Below are positions 1 to 9,183 of a DNA stretch of 64,000 nt, piece by piece; within the stretch, counting starts at the first letter, position 1, and the number at the start of each line of letters is the position of its first letter. Source of the DNA: an uncultured Chlorobiaceae bacterium (GTDB lineage: Bacteria > Bacteroidota > Chlorobiia > Chlorobiales > Chlorobiaceae); NCBI GenBank assembly GCA_903822595.1, contig CAIJPS010000002.1:1-64000 (forward strand), written 5' to 3'. Below the pieces are notes generated by a model. The model saw nothing but the letters and a program-made list of their open reading frames with translations. It had not been told where the DNA came from and did no database searches. Both the position numbers and the translations under genes were made by a program.

Positions 1-623
<623 letters not shown>

Positions 624-641
624 AAAACGGAGTACAAGCAC

Positions 642-998
642 ATGTTAATGATCAGAACAATCGTCAGACCGGAAAAGGTATATGAGGTGATGCAGGGACT
701 GCTCGATGCAGGATTCCCGGCTGTAACGAAAATCTCGGTTGTCGGACGAGGCAAGCAGCGCGGTCTGCGCGTTGGCGATGTGGTCTATGACGAAATACCC
801 AAAGAGATGCTCTTCGTTGTGGTACCCGACAATGACAAGGATTTCGTGATACGAGCCATCATGGAGAATGCAAAGTCAGGCCCGGAAGGAAAGTTCGGTG
901 ATGGCAAGATCTTTATTTCAAGCGTAGAGGAGGTTTACACCATAAGCTCCGGTGAAAAAGAAACTGATCCAATGCTTGCGTCAGCAAAGGAGGCTTGA
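642..998 (+). CDS. nifI1: NifI1, PII-family nitrogenase regulator
   Basis: A 118-residue GlnB/PII-like protein. NifI1 and NifI2 form a complex that binds the MoFe protein and switches nitrogenase off after ammonium addition, relieved by 2-oxoglutarate and ATP (known from methanogens). Visible PII features are the N-terminal strand MLMIRTIVRPEKVYEV, the variable T-loop region around GRGKQRGLRVGD, and the FGDGKIFISSVEEVY motif near residues 86-101, which matches the PII C-terminal signature. It starts 18 bp after nifH with GGAG upstream, and its stop codon directly abuts the nifI2 ATG. Location between nifH and nifD is diagnostic for NifI as opposed to GlnB/GlnK. Confidence 0.95.
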   Translation: MLMIRTIVRPEKVYEVMQGLLDAGFPAVTKISVVGRGKQRGLRVGDVVYDEIPKEMLFVVVPDNDKDFVIRAIMENAKSGPEGKFGDGKIFISSVEEVYTISSGEKETDPMLASAKEA

Positions 999-1376
999 AT
1001 GAAAGAGATCATTTCAGTTATACGGATCAACAAGGTGAATGCAACGAAGAAAGCGCTTGTCGATGCAGGTATTCCGGCATTCACCGCTACCGGCAGGGTG
1101 ATGGGTCGCGGCAAGGGTCAGATTCATTATGATATTCTCAATGGCGCTGCAGAAGGTCACCCTGAAGCCATTGCCCAGCTTGGCAATGCCCCGAGACTTG
1201 TTGCAAAAAGGATTCTTACCGTCGTTGTCCCGGATGAATTGTGCCAGAGTGCAATCGATACGATCATCAAGGCCAACCAGACAGGTAAACCCGGTGACGG
1301 CAAGATCTTTGTAACGCCGATTGTCGAAACCATAAGGGTCAGAACCAGCGAACAGGGTGATGAAGCGCTGAACTAA
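999..1376 (+). CDS. nifI2: NifI2, PII-family nitrogenase regulator
   Basis: A 125-residue PII-like protein, partner of NifI1 in post-translational control of nitrogenase. It has the MKEIISVIRINKV N-terminal strand, a T-loop longer than that of NifI1 (about residues 37-65, including YDILNGAAEGHPEA), and GDGKIFVTPIVETIRVRT at the C-terminal signature. The longer T-loop is the known difference between NifI2 and NifI1. The ATG follows the nifI1 stop with no gap, and the ribosome-binding site AAGGAGG lies inside the last codons of nifI1, so the two are probably translationally coupled. nifD follows after 38 bp. Confidence 0.95.
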   Translation: MKEIISVIRINKVNATKKALVDAGIPAFTATGRVMGRGKGQIHYDILNGAAEGHPEAIAQLGNAPRLVAKRILTVVVPDELCQSAIDTIIKANQTGKPGDGKIFVTPIVETIRVRTSEQGDEALN

Positions 1377-1414
1377 CAGAGCAATATTTAAAAGGTGTAA
1401 ACGGAGAGAGCTAC

Positions 1415-3049
1415 ATGGAGGCGAACATACATTTTCCAGATCCTTCCAAAGTCAGGGAGGAGTTGATACAAAAATACCCGACCAAGGTCGCGAAAAAACG
1501 GGCAAAGTCGATTATTGTCAATGACCCGCAAATCATTCCTGAAGTACAGGCAAACGTGCGTACCGTTCCGGGAATTATCACACAGCGTGGCTGCTCTTAT
1601 GCGGGATGTAAAGGTGTGGTGCTCGGGCCTACCCGCGATATCGTCAACATCGTGCATGGCCCTATCGGCTGCAGCTTCTATGCCTGGTTGACCCGCCGTA
1701 ACCAGACCAAGCCCGAGTCATTGATGGACGAGAACTATATCCCCTACTGTTTTTCAACTGACATGCAGGAGGAGAATATCGTCTTCGGTGGAGAAAAGAA
1801 GCTGAAAATTGCAATTCAGGAGGCTTATGACCTCTTTCATCCGAAATCGATTGCCATATTCTCGACTTGTCCGGTTGGTCTGATTGGTGATGACGTTCAT
1901 GCAGCCTCACGAGAGATGAAGGAGAAGCTTGGAGACTGCAACGTTTTCGGTTTCAGTTGCGAAGGGTACAGGGGCGTAAGCCAGTCGGCAGGCCACCACA
2001 TTGCCAACAACGGTGTGTTCAAGCACATGGTAGGCCGCAATAACACTCCAAGCGTGGGCAAGTTCAAGCTGAACCTGCTTGGTGAATACAACATCGGTGG
2101 CGATGCTTTTGAGATTGAACGCATTTTCGAAAAGGTCGGCATCACTCTGGTTGCCTCTTTCAGCGGCAACTCAACGGTCGGCCAAATTGAAAACGCCCAC
2201 ACAGCAGATCTTAACGTGATCCTCTGTCACCGTTCCATCAACTATATGGGTGATATGATGGAGACGAAGTACGGTATCCCCTGGATGAAGGTCAACTTCG
2301 TTGGCGCCGAATCGACCGCAAAGTCGCTCCGCAAAATTGCCGAATACTTTGGCGACGAGGAACTCAAGGCAAAGGTCGAAGAGGTGATTGCCGAGGAGAC
2401 ACCGAAGGTAAAAGCTGTCATTGAGGAGATACTGCCGAGAACGAAAGGCAAAACGGCCATGCTCTTTGTCGGTGGATCACGTGCCCACCACTACCAGGAT
2501 CTTTTTGCCGAGCTTGGCATGACAACGGTGGCCGCGGGGTATGAGTTTGCTCACCGCGATGACTATGAAGGGCGTCACGTACTGCCGAGCATCAAGATTG
2601 ATGCTGACAGCAAGAACATTGAAGAGCTGAAAGTGGTAGCAGATCCGGAACTGTACAATCCGAGGAAAACCGAAGCGGAACTTGAAGCACTGAAGGAGAA
2701 GGGGCTGGAGATCAACGGCTATGAGGGTATGATGAAGCAGATGACCAGGAAGTCGCTGGTTGTTGATGACCTCAGCCACTATGAGTCTGAAAAGCTGATC
2801 GAGATTTACAAGCCGGATATTTTCTGCGCCGGTATCAAGGAGAAGTATGTGGTTCAGAAAATGGGTATTCCGCTCAAACAGCTTCACAGCTACGACTACG
2901 GCGGTCCCTACACTGGCTTTGAGGGAGCGGTAAACTTCTACAAAGACATTGACCGCATGGTGAACAACCCGGTATGGAAACTGATCAAAGCGCCATGGGA
3001 AAAAGCCGGAAACGGTGCAGGACTTGCAGCCAGTTACGTGACACAGTAA
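1415..3049 (+). CDS. nifD: Nitrogenase MoFe protein alpha chain NifD
   Basis: Alpha subunit of dinitrogenase; with NifK it carries the P-cluster, and alone the FeMo-cofactor where N2 is reduced. P-cluster cysteines are at C60 (RGCSYAGCKG), C86 (HGPIGC) and C152 (FSTCPVG). FeMo-co ligands are C271 (CHRSINY) and H491 (QLHSYDYGG). At 544 residues it is about 50 longer than the Azotobacter protein; the extra stretch lies at about residues 410-455 (ELYNPRKTEAELEALKEK region), the position of the insertion known in clostridial NifD, and moves the cofactor histidine from 442 to 491. C65 next to the first P-cluster cysteine is also a clostridial-type feature. Fourth structural-type gene of the operon; nifK follows after 29 bp. 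Confidence 0.97.
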   Translation: MEANIHFPDPSKVREELIQKYPTKVAKKRAKSIIVNDPQIIPEVQANVRTVPGIITQRGCSYAGCKGVVLGPTRDIVNIVHGPIGCSFYAWLTRRNQTKPESLMDENYIPYCFSTDMQEENIVFGGEKKLKIAIQEAYDLFHPKSIAIFSTCPVGLIGDDVHAASREMKEKLGDCNVFGFSCEGYRGVSQSAGHHIANNGVFKHMVGRNNTPSVGKFKLNLLGEYNIGGDAFEIERIFEKVGITLVASFSGNSTVGQIENAHTADLNVILCHRSINYMGDMMETKYGIPWMKVNFVGAESTAKSLRKIAEYFGDEELKAKVEEVIAEETPKVKAVIEEILPRTKGKTAMLFVGGSRAHHYQDLFAELGMTTVAAGYEFAHRDDYEGRHVLPSIKIDADSKNIEELKVVADPELYNPRKTEAELEALKEKGLEINGYEGMMKQMTRKSLVVDDLSHYESEKLIEIYKPDIFCAGIKEKYVVQKMGIPLKQLHSYDYGGPYTGFEGAVNFYKDIDRMVNNPVWKLIKAPWEKAGNGAGLAASYVTQ

Positions 3050-3078
3050 TGAACATGGAAAACGGAGATTATTGAATT

Positions 3079-4461
3079 ATGCTATTAAGACACACATCTA
3101 AAGAGGTTAAAGAGCGTGAAGGGCTGACGATCAACCCTGCGAAAACATGCCAGCCAATCGGCGCCATGTATGCAGCGCTCGGTATTCATGGCTGTCTGCC
3201 TCACAGCCATGGCTCACAGGGGTGCTGCTCCTATCACCGCAGTACCCTGACCCGCCACTACAAAGAGCCTGTTATGGCGGCAACAAGTTCGTTCACCGAA
3301 GGTGCTTCAGTTTTCGGCGGCCAGGCAAACCTTCTTGCGGCCATCGAGACCATCTTTTCGGTCTATGAGCCTGATATCATTGCGGTGCACTCGACCTGCC
3401 TCTCTGAAACCATTGGTGATGACTTGCAGCAGATCACGAGAAAAGCAAAAGATGACGGCAAAATTCCTGAAGGAAAGCATGTCATTTTTGCCAGCACACC
3501 GAGCTTTATCGGATCGCACGTTACCGGTTATGCCAATATGGTCACGGGTATTGCCACCCAGTTTGCCGTCTCCAGTGGTGTTAAAAAGCACCAGTTCAAC
3601 ATTATTGCCGGCTGGATGGAGCCTTCCGACATGCGCGAAATCAAGCGTCTTTCGAAAGAGCTTGGTGTCAAGATTGTGCTGTTCCCCGACACTTCGGATG
3701 TGCTTGACGCTCCGCAGACCGGAAAACATGTGTTTTACCCGAAGGGCGGCACAACAAGAGAAGAGCTGATAAGCGCTGGCGACAGCCTCTCTTCGCTTGC
3801 TCTTGGATCGATCAGTGCAGAACCGGCGGCAATTGCCCTTGAGAAGAGCTGCAAGGTGCCCTTTGAAACGCTCGACATACCCATCGGCCTCTCTGCAACC
3901 GATCGCTTCATTATGGCACTCAGCCAGGTTGCCGGAGTAAAGGTACCTGATGAGATTACGGCTGAGAGGGGTCGTCTGGTTGATGTGATGGCCGATATGG
4001 AACAGTATCTCTACGGCAAGAGAGTGGCGCTCTTCGGCGATCCGGATCAGCTTCTTCCGCTCACCGAGTTCCTGCTCGATCTGAACATGAAACCGGTTCA
4101 TATCGTCAGCGGCACACCCGGTCAGCGCTTTGAGAAACAGATGCGCCAGCTTCTTGATGCACGTTCACCGGAAACAAACTTCCGCAACGGGCTTCAGGCC
4201 GACATGTTCCTGCTGCACCAGTGGATGAAGAATGAACCGGTTGACCTGCTGATCGGCAATACTTATGGCAAGTACATGGCACGTGATGAAGATGTTCCGT
4301 TTATCCGGTTCGGCTTCCCGATTCTTGATCGTATCGGACACAGCTACTTCCCGAGTGTCGGGTACAGCGGTGGGTTGAGATTGGTTGAAAAACTTCTCAA
4401 TGCACTGATGGATCGCCAGGATCGTGACGCACTTGAAGAAAAGTTTGAACTGGTCATGTAA
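3079..4461 (+). CDS. nifK: Nitrogenase MoFe protein beta chain NifK
   Basis: Beta subunit of dinitrogenase, 460 residues. It provides the other P-cluster ligands: the cysteines in CQPIGAMYAALGIHGCLP, in HGSQGCCSYHR, and in STCLSETIGDD. It is shorter than Azotobacter NifK (523) because it lacks the ~50-residue N-terminal extension, as in other group II/III nitrogenases; that loss matches the extra segment in the NifD partner. Start ATG at 3079 has ACGGAGAT upstream. It sits 29 bp after nifD and 39 bp before nifE. Confidence 0.97.
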   Translation: MLLRHTSKEVKEREGLTINPAKTCQPIGAMYAALGIHGCLPHSHGSQGCCSYHRSTLTRHYKEPVMAATSSFTEGASVFGGQANLLAAIETIFSVYEPDIIAVHSTCLSETIGDDLQQITRKAKDDGKIPEGKHVIFASTPSFIGSHVTGYANMVTGIATQFAVSSGVKKHQFNIIAGWMEPSDMREIKRLSKELGVKIVLFPDTSDVLDAPQTGKHVFYPKGGTTREELISAGDSLSSLALGSISAEPAAIALEKSCKVPFETLDIPIGLSATDRFIMALSQVAGVKVPDEITAERGRLVDVMADMEQYLYGKRVALFGDPDQLLPLTEFLLDLNMKPVHIVSGTPGQRFEKQMRQLLDARSPETNFRNGLQADMFLLHQWMKNEPVDLLIGNTYGKYMARDEDVPFIRFGFPILDRIGHSYFPSVGYSGGLRLVEKLLNALMDRQDRDALEEKFELVM

Positions 4462-4500
4462 GAGTAAACAGCAATAAATTTTATGTAAGGGGTAGAAGCT

Positions 4501-5862
4501 ATGGAACAGATCACGATTCTCGAAGGACGGCAGAAGCAGATCTTCGAAAAGAAAAAAGGGGTGGCGCAACCCGATATCGCCTGCGACACTTCAAGCCTTT
4601 CGGGATCGGTCAGCCAGCGCGCCTGCGTCTTCTGCGGTTCCCGAGTGGTGCTCTATCCCATAGCCGATGCCATTCATGTTGTTCATGGACCTATCGGGTG
4701 TGCCGCCTATACGTGGGACATCCGTGGGGCTGTCTCTTCAGGGCCTGAATTACACCGGTTAAGCTTTTCGACCGACCTTCAGGAGATGGATGTCATTTAC
4801 GGTGGTGAAAAAAAGCTCTACCACTCGCTGATTGAGCTGATTGAGCAGTACAAGCCCAAGGCAGCCTTTATCTACTCGACCTGCATTGTCGGCCTTATCG
4901 GTGACGACATCGAGGCTGTCTGCAAAAAAGTGGCGAAAGAGAGCGGCATTCCGGTCCTGCCGGTTCATTCCGAAGGGTTCAAGGGCACCAAAAAGGATGG
5001 CTACAAGGCCGCCTGCCATGCCCTGATGAAGCTGATCGGCACGGGATCAACCGAGGAGATCAGCAAGTACAGTATCAACATCCTTGGCGAATTCAACCTT
5101 GCCGGGGAGGCGTGGATTATCAGGAAGTACTATGAAAAAATGGGTATCGAGGTTGTCGCAACCCTGACGGGTGACGGACGTATCGATGCGGTACGGCGGG
5201 CACATGGGGCGACGCTCAACGTTGTGCAGTGCTCAGGATCAATGACCTGGCTTGCAAAAGAGATGGAGGAGAAATATGGCATTCCCTATATCAGGGTATC
5301 CTACTTCGGTATTGAGGATATGTCGAAATCGCTCTACGATGTCGCAAAATATTTCCCTGACCGCCCCGAAATTATGGAGGCGGCAAAAGCGGTGGTGAGT
5401 GAGGAGGTGAAAAGCCTCTATCCTTCACTGCAAAAGTTTAAAAAGGCGCTGACGGGGAAGAAGGCGGCCATCTATGTCGGTGGCGCATTCAAAACCTTCT
5501 CGCTTATCAAGGCACTGCGTTCAATCGGCATGTCGGTCGTGCTTGCCGGTTCACAGACTGGCAACAAGGATGATTATGCTCGTTTGAAAGAGATGTGCGA
5601 TGAGGGAACGGTGATTGTGGACGACTCCAACCCCGTCGAGCTCTCGAAATTTATTCTTGAAAAAGAGGCCGACCTGCTTATAGGAGGGGTCAAGGAGCGC
5701 CCGATAGCCTTCAAACTTGGTATCGGATTTTGCGATCACAACCATGAGAGGAAGATCCCTCTGGCCGGATTTGTCGGTATGTATAATTTTGCACTGGAGG
5801 TCTATCAATCGGTCATGAGCCCGGTATGGCAGTTCGCTCCACGAAAAGGAGGTACCCTATGA
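4501..5862 (+). CDS. nifE: FeMo-cofactor scaffold protein NifE
   Basis: NifE pairs with NifN in an alpha2beta2 scaffold on which the NifB-co precursor matures to FeMo-cofactor. It is a NifD paralogue of 453 residues. The cluster-binding cysteines are seen in RACVFCGSRVVLYP, HGPIGCAAYTWD and STCIVGLIGDD, and the body shows GEFNLAGEAWIIRKYYE and CSGSMTWLAKEMEEKYG, both NifE-like. The FeMo-co histidine region of NifD is replaced by FCDHNHERKIPLAGF, typical of NifE. The stop codon overlaps the start of nifN (ATGA), implying coupled translation. Confidence 0.96.
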   Translation: MEQITILEGRQKQIFEKKKGVAQPDIACDTSSLSGSVSQRACVFCGSRVVLYPIADAIHVVHGPIGCAAYTWDIRGAVSSGPELHRLSFSTDLQEMDVIYGGEKKLYHSLIELIEQYKPKAAFIYSTCIVGLIGDDIEAVCKKVAKESGIPVLPVHSEGFKGTKKDGYKAACHALMKLIGTGSTEEISKYSINILGEFNLAGEAWIIRKYYEKMGIEVVATLTGDGRIDAVRRAHGATLNVVQCSGSMTWLAKEMEEKYGIPYIRVSYFGIEDMSKSLYDVAKYFPDRPEIMEAAKAVVSEEVKSLYPSLQKFKKALTGKKAAIYVGGAFKTFSLIKALRSIGMSVVLAGSQTGNKDDYARLKEMCDEGTVIVDDSNPVELSKFILEKEADLLIGGVKERPIAFKLGIGFCDHNHERKIPLAGFVGMYNFALEVYQSVMSPVWQFAPRKGGTL

Positions 5863-7211
5863 AACACGCAAAAACAGCAACACAGAACGCCTGCAAGCTC
5901 TGCAACCCGCTTGGTGCATGCCTTGCATTCCGCGGGATTGAGAACTGCGTACCGTTCCTGCACGGTTCACAGGGGTGCGCAACCTATATACGGCGTTATC
6001 TGATCAGCCATTACAAAGAGCCGATCGATATCGCTTCATCCAACTTTCATGAAGAGAGTGCTGTGTTTGGTGGCAGCCATAACCTGAAAATCGGACTGAA
6101 AAACGTCTCCGATCAATATAAACCGAAGGTTATCGGGGTAGCGACCACCTGCCTGAGCGAGACCATCGGCGATGATGTTCCCGGAATTTTGCGGGAGTAT
6201 AAGAAAGAGTTCAAGAACGGAACACCAATGCCGATTTTGATTCATGCTTCAACGCCAAGCTACCAGGGCAGCCACATCGACGGCTTTCATGCCGCAGTAA
6301 GGGCAACCGTCAAAACCCTGGCCGAGAAAGGCGAGGAGCAGAGTCTGATCAACCTCTTTCCGAACATGGTATCGCCAGCCGACCTGCGCTACCTGAAGGA
6401 GATATTTGCAGATTTCCAGGCTCCCTTGATGCTGCTGCCGGACTATTCCCAGACCATGGACGGCGGCCCGTGGGGCGAGTATCATCGTATACCCCCAGGC
6501 GGAACTCCGGCAAGTGCTATTGTTTCGGCAGGCAGTGCGTCAGCAAGCATAGAGTTCGGCTCAACTCTTGAAGCATCGAAATCAGCGGCAGGCTATCTCG
6601 AAGAGGCGTTCGACGTCCCGAGATATCACCTCTCCCTGCCCATCGGCATCAAGGAGAGCGACAAGTTTTTCAGTCTGCTCGAAACACTGACAGGCAGGCC
6701 GAGGCCCGAAAAATATGAGGATGAACGGCGCCGCCTGATTGACGCTTATGCTGACGGCCATAAATATGTTTTTGAAAAAAAGGTGATCCTCTACGGAGAA
6801 GAAGACCTCGTAGTCGCCATGACGGCATTTCTCACAGAAATCGGCATGACCCCCGTACTCTGTGCATCGGGAGGAAAAAGCGGCCTTCTGAAAAAACGGA
6901 TCAAGGAGCTTATCCCCAATATGGAGGAGCTGGATATCAAGGTTCGTGAAGGCGTTGACTTTGTCGATATCGAAGATGAAGCCAAAGTGCTGAAACCTGA
7001 TTTTCTGATTGGCAACAGCAAAGGCTATACCATGTCGAGAAAAAACAAGATACCGCTGCTCCGTCTCGGCTTCCCGATTCACGATCGGTTCGGAGGTCAG
7101 AGAATGCACCATCTGGGGTACCGGGGCACCCAGGAACTTTTTGACCGGATCGTCAACACCGTTATCGAACAGCGGCAGAATGCTTCATCAATCGGTTATA
7201 CTTATATGTAA
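5859..7211 (+). CDS. nifN: FeMo-cofactor scaffold protein NifN
   Basis: NifK paralogue that forms the scaffold complex with NifE. The N-terminus shows CKLCNPLGACLAFRGIENC and HGSQGCATYIRRY, and later TTCLSETIGDDVPG, in the order expected of NifN. The frame is open back to an ATG at 5826, but I place the start at 5859: an AAAAGGAGGT ribosome-binding site lies at 5844-5853, and this ATG overlaps the nifE stop as ATGA. That gives 450 residues. The C-terminal part (RLGFPIHDRFGGQR, then LGYRGTQELFDRI) is NifK/NifN-like. nifB follows after 12 bp. Confidence 0.94.
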   Translation: MKHAKTATQNACKLCNPLGACLAFRGIENCVPFLHGSQGCATYIRRYLISHYKEPIDIASSNFHEESAVFGGSHNLKIGLKNVSDQYKPKVIGVATTCLSETIGDDVPGILREYKKEFKNGTPMPILIHASTPSYQGSHIDGFHAAVRATVKTLAEKGEEQSLINLFPNMVSPADLRYLKEIFADFQAPLMLLPDYSQTMDGGPWGEYHRIPPGGTPASAIVSAGSASASIEFGSTLEASKSAAGYLEEAFDVPRYHLSLPIGIKESDKFFSLLETLTGRPRPEKYEDERRRLIDAYADGHKYVFEKKVILYGEEDLVVAMTAFLTEIGMTPVLCASGGKSGLLKKRIKELIPNMEELDIKVREGVDFVDIEDEAKVLKPDFLIGNSKGYTMSRKNKIPLLRLGFPIHDRFGGQRMHHLGYRGTQELFDRIVNTVIEQRQNASSIGYTYM

Positions 7212-7223
7212 AGGGAGGATATC

Positions 7224-8495
7224 ATGACACTGAAAATCGCAAACCACCCCTGTTTCAACGATGCGTCGCGCCACAAGTTCGGGCGTATCCACCTCCCCAT
7301 TGCACCAAAATGCAATATCCAGTGCAACTACTGCAACCGGAAATTCGATTGCATGAACGAAAACCGTCCCGGTGTGACGAGCAAGATATTGTCGCCGCTG
7401 CAGGCCATGCACTATCTGGATCAGGCAATGGTGCTCTCGCCAAACATTGCTGTTGTGGGTATTGCCGGTCCTGGAGATCCCTTCGCCAACCCGGATGAAA
7501 CCATGGAAACCCTTCGGCTGGTTCGGGCAAAGTATCCCGAGATGCTGCTCTGTGTGGCAACCAATGGACTCGACCTGTTACCTTATATCGATGAGCTTGC
7601 GAAGTTGCAGGTGAGCCATGTGACCATTACCATCAATGCCATAGACCCTGTCATCGGATCGGAAATCTATGCATGGGTGAGGTATAACAAAAAAATGTAC
7701 CGTGACCTTGATGCCGCTAAACTGCTGATCGACAGGCAGCTTGAAGCCTTGAAAAAACTCAAGGAGGTGGGGGTCACGGCTAAAGTAAACTCCATTATTA
7801 TTCCGGGCATCAACGATACGCACGTCATTGAGGTCGCCAGGAAAGTTGCTGAACTGGGAGCCGATATCCTGAACTGTATGCCGTACTACAGCACAACTGA
7901 GACCGTATTTGAAAACATTGCTGAACCGGCTCTGGAGCTGGTTAGTGAAATACAAAATGCGACAAGCCAGTATCTGCCGCAGATGAAACACTGCGCACGG
8001 TGCCGCGCCGATGCAGTCGGCATTATCGGCGAAATCAACAGCGAAGAGATGATGCAAAAGCTTGCTGAAGCTGCAGCACTGCCGAAAAACCCCGTTGAAT
8101 TCCGCCCCTATATTGCCGTCAGCAGTATGGAGGGGGTTCTGATAAACCAGCACCTCGGCGAAGCGGAACGCTTCCTGATTTATGGCATGGACGATACAGG
8201 AGAATGCATGTTGATCGATTCGAGAACTGCTCCTCCCGCTGGTGGTGGTAAAGAGCGTTGGGAAGCACTGGCCGATACCCTGAATGACTGCCGGGCACTG
8301 CTCGTCAACGGAGCTGGTGACTCTCCTAAAAAAGTCATGATGGCAAAAGGGATTGAGGTACTGGTGCTTGAGGGTGTCATCGAGGAGGCCGTCTATGGGA
8401 TCTTTAATGGACAGGATCTGAAACATCTGATGAAAAGCAGCCAGATCCACGCCTGTGGATCAAGCTGCAGCGGCACCGGCGGTGGATGCGGGTAG
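7224..8495 (+). CDS. nifB: NifB-NifX fusion, radical SAM FeMo-cofactor biosynthesis protein
   Basis: NifB makes NifB-co ([8Fe-9S-C]), the core of FeMo-cofactor, by radical SAM chemistry that inserts the central carbide. The SAM-cluster motif CNIQCNYCNRKFDC has C30, C34 and C37, and GIAGPGDPFANP is the conserved NifB motif. A second cysteine pair (HCARCRADAVG, about residues 255-265) supplies an additional cluster ligand region. From about residue 295 to 405 follows a NifX/NafY-like domain (VLINQHLGEAERFLIYG and a later EAVYGIFNG), so this is the two-domain NifB known in several anaerobes; no separate nifX is seen. The last residues are Gly/Ser/Cys rich (HACGSSCSGTGGGCG), a possible metal-binding tail. 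GGGAGG precedes the ATG. Confidence 0.96.
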   Translation: MTLKIANHPCFNDASRHKFGRIHLPIAPKCNIQCNYCNRKFDCMNENRPGVTSKILSPLQAMHYLDQAMVLSPNIAVVGIAGPGDPFANPDETMETLRLVRAKYPEMLLCVATNGLDLLPYIDELAKLQVSHVTITINAIDPVIGSEIYAWVRYNKKMYRDLDAAKLLIDRQLEALKKLKEVGVTAKVNSIIIPGINDTHVIEVARKVAELGADILNCMPYYSTTETVFENIAEPALELVSEIQNATSQYLPQMKHCARCRADAVGIIGEINSEEMMQKLAEAAALPKNPVEFRPYIAVSSMEGVLINQHLGEAERFLIYGMDDTGECMLIDSRTAPPAGGGKERWEALADTLNDCRALLVNGAGDSPKKVMMAKGIEVLVLEGVIEEAVYGIFNGQDLKHLMKSSQIHACGSSCSGTGGGCG

Positions 8496-8561
8496 CGAAA
8501 AGCAATTGATAACAGAGATTGGAGAATCAGGATATTTATTAACATTCACGAATAAAACATC

Positions 8562-8870
8562 ATGGACAAACCAAAACATCACATTCTTGTTTGCGCAAGT
8601 TTCCGTGCACAGGGAACACCACAGGGTATCTGCCATAAAAAAGAGTCGCTCAGCCTGATTCCCTACATCGAAAGCGAGCTTTCCGATCGCGGCATGACCG
8701 ACGTTACCGTCTCGGCCACAGGCTGCCTCAACCTCTGCGAGAAAGGGCCTGTGCTTGTTGTCTATCCCGAAAGCTTCTGGTACGGCGAAATTGACAGCGA
8801 GGACAAAATCGATGAAATCCTTGACGCTCTTGAGGAGGGTGAAGCCTGCGAAGAGCATCTGATAAACTGA
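8562..8870 (+). CDS. Thioredoxin-like [2Fe-2S] ferredoxin
   Basis: A 102-residue ferredoxin of the clostridial/Shethna type, with a thioredoxin fold and not the plant-type fold. The four cluster cysteines are C11 (HILVCASFR), C24 (GICHKK), C55 and C59 (GCLNLCEKG), and YGEIDSEDKIDEIL is the usual C-terminal motif. Proteins of this family are commonly encoded in nif operons, where the Azotobacter homologue interacts with or protects nitrogenase; whether this one does that or donates electrons cannot be read from sequence. It lies 66 bp after nifB and directly before a strong terminator, so it is the last gene of the operon. Confidence 0.92.
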   Translation: MDKPKHHILVCASFRAQGTPQGICHKKESLSLIPYIESELSDRGMTDVTVSATGCLNLCEKGPVLVVYPESFWYGEIDSEDKIDEILDALEEGEACEEHLIN

Positions 8871-8880
8871 TTATCCAGAT

Positions 8881-8927
8881 TGTCGTACTGTCTTTTACAT
8901 CAGGAAGACAGTACGACATATTTTTTA
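8881..8927 (+). terminator. Rho-independent terminator of the nif operon
   Basis: A perfect 14-bp stem: TGTCGTACTGTCTT at 8881-8894 pairs with AAGACAGTACGACA at 8905-8918 around a 10-nt loop, followed by TATTTTTTA. It begins 11 bp after the ferredoxin stop codon and closes the nif transcript. It also separates that transcript from the molybdate-controlled region just downstream. Confidence 0.92.
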
Positions 8928-8930
8928 CTC

Positions 8931-8958
8931 ATCGTTATATCTTTTTATATATAGCGAA
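8931..8958. promoter_or_regulatory. ModE-type operator, copy 1
   Basis: A 28-bp imperfect palindrome with half-sites ATCGTTATATC and TATATAGCGAA separated by 6 bp. The Escherichia coli ModE site has the same layout of 11-bp halves around a 6-bp spacer, with halves close to ATCGCTATATA and TATATAACGAT. It lies 4 bp past the T-run of the nif terminator and 225 bp before modA. ModE with bound molybdate would be expected to repress uptake genes here; no modE gene is in the window. Confidence 0.6.
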
Positions 8959-9064
8959 CATTAAACTCCAAAGAAACACACTTGACTGAACATGAATACT
9001 CTCTCAGTCAAAGACATTGGCAACATGCGTCCAACTATCTGACCGGGGAAATATTTTTTTAATC

Positions 9065-9092
9065 ATCGTTATATATATCGAGAAATAACGAT
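9065..9092. promoter_or_regulatory. ModE-type operator, copy 2
   Basis: A second 28-bp imperfect palindrome with half-sites ATCGTTATATA and GAAATAACGAT and a 6-bp spacer. The left half is a near-perfect ModE half-site, and the right half matches the consensus at 9 of 11 positions by eye. It lies 91 bp before the modA start. The two copies are 134 bp apart, start to start, in the same intergenic region, which points to genuine molybdate-responsive control of modA. Confidence 0.65.
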
Positions 9093-9136
9093 TCCTTTTT
9101 CCTGCCAACACCTGTTCTTTCTCTCGATTACACCTT

Positions 9137-9166
9137 CCCGGCGTTTCTCCGACGCCGGGTTTTTAA
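9137..9166 (+). terminator. Terminator-like hairpin in the modA leader
   Basis: CCCGGCGT at 9137-9144 pairs with ACGCCGGG at 9152-9159 across a 7-nt loop and is followed at once by TTTTTAAA. This is the shape of an intrinsic terminator, yet it lies only 17 bp before the modA ATG and downstream of both ModE boxes. It could be an attenuator controlling modA, or the end of a short untranslated RNA from this region. No competing antiterminator stem was identified with confidence. Confidence 0.55.
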
Positions 9167-9183
9167 ACACAAAAACAACGACC

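Noticed and set aside
2639-2780. Extra ~50-residue segment in NifD considered as a novel insertion
   Set aside because: NifD of clostridial type carries an insertion at the same place, so it is a known family feature.
3307-4101. 264-aa reverse-strand open frame
   Set aside because: It lies inside nifK, which has all its P-cluster ligands; no motif or ribosome-binding site supports the antisense frame.
5826-5858. Upstream ATG for nifN inside nifE
   Set aside because: It has no ribosome-binding site, while the ATG at 5859 has AAAAGGAGGT and overlaps the nifE stop codon.
7578-8450. 290-aa reverse-strand open frame
   Set aside because: It lies wholly inside nifB, has no recognisable domain, and the forward frame has full family motifs; it is an antisense shadow.
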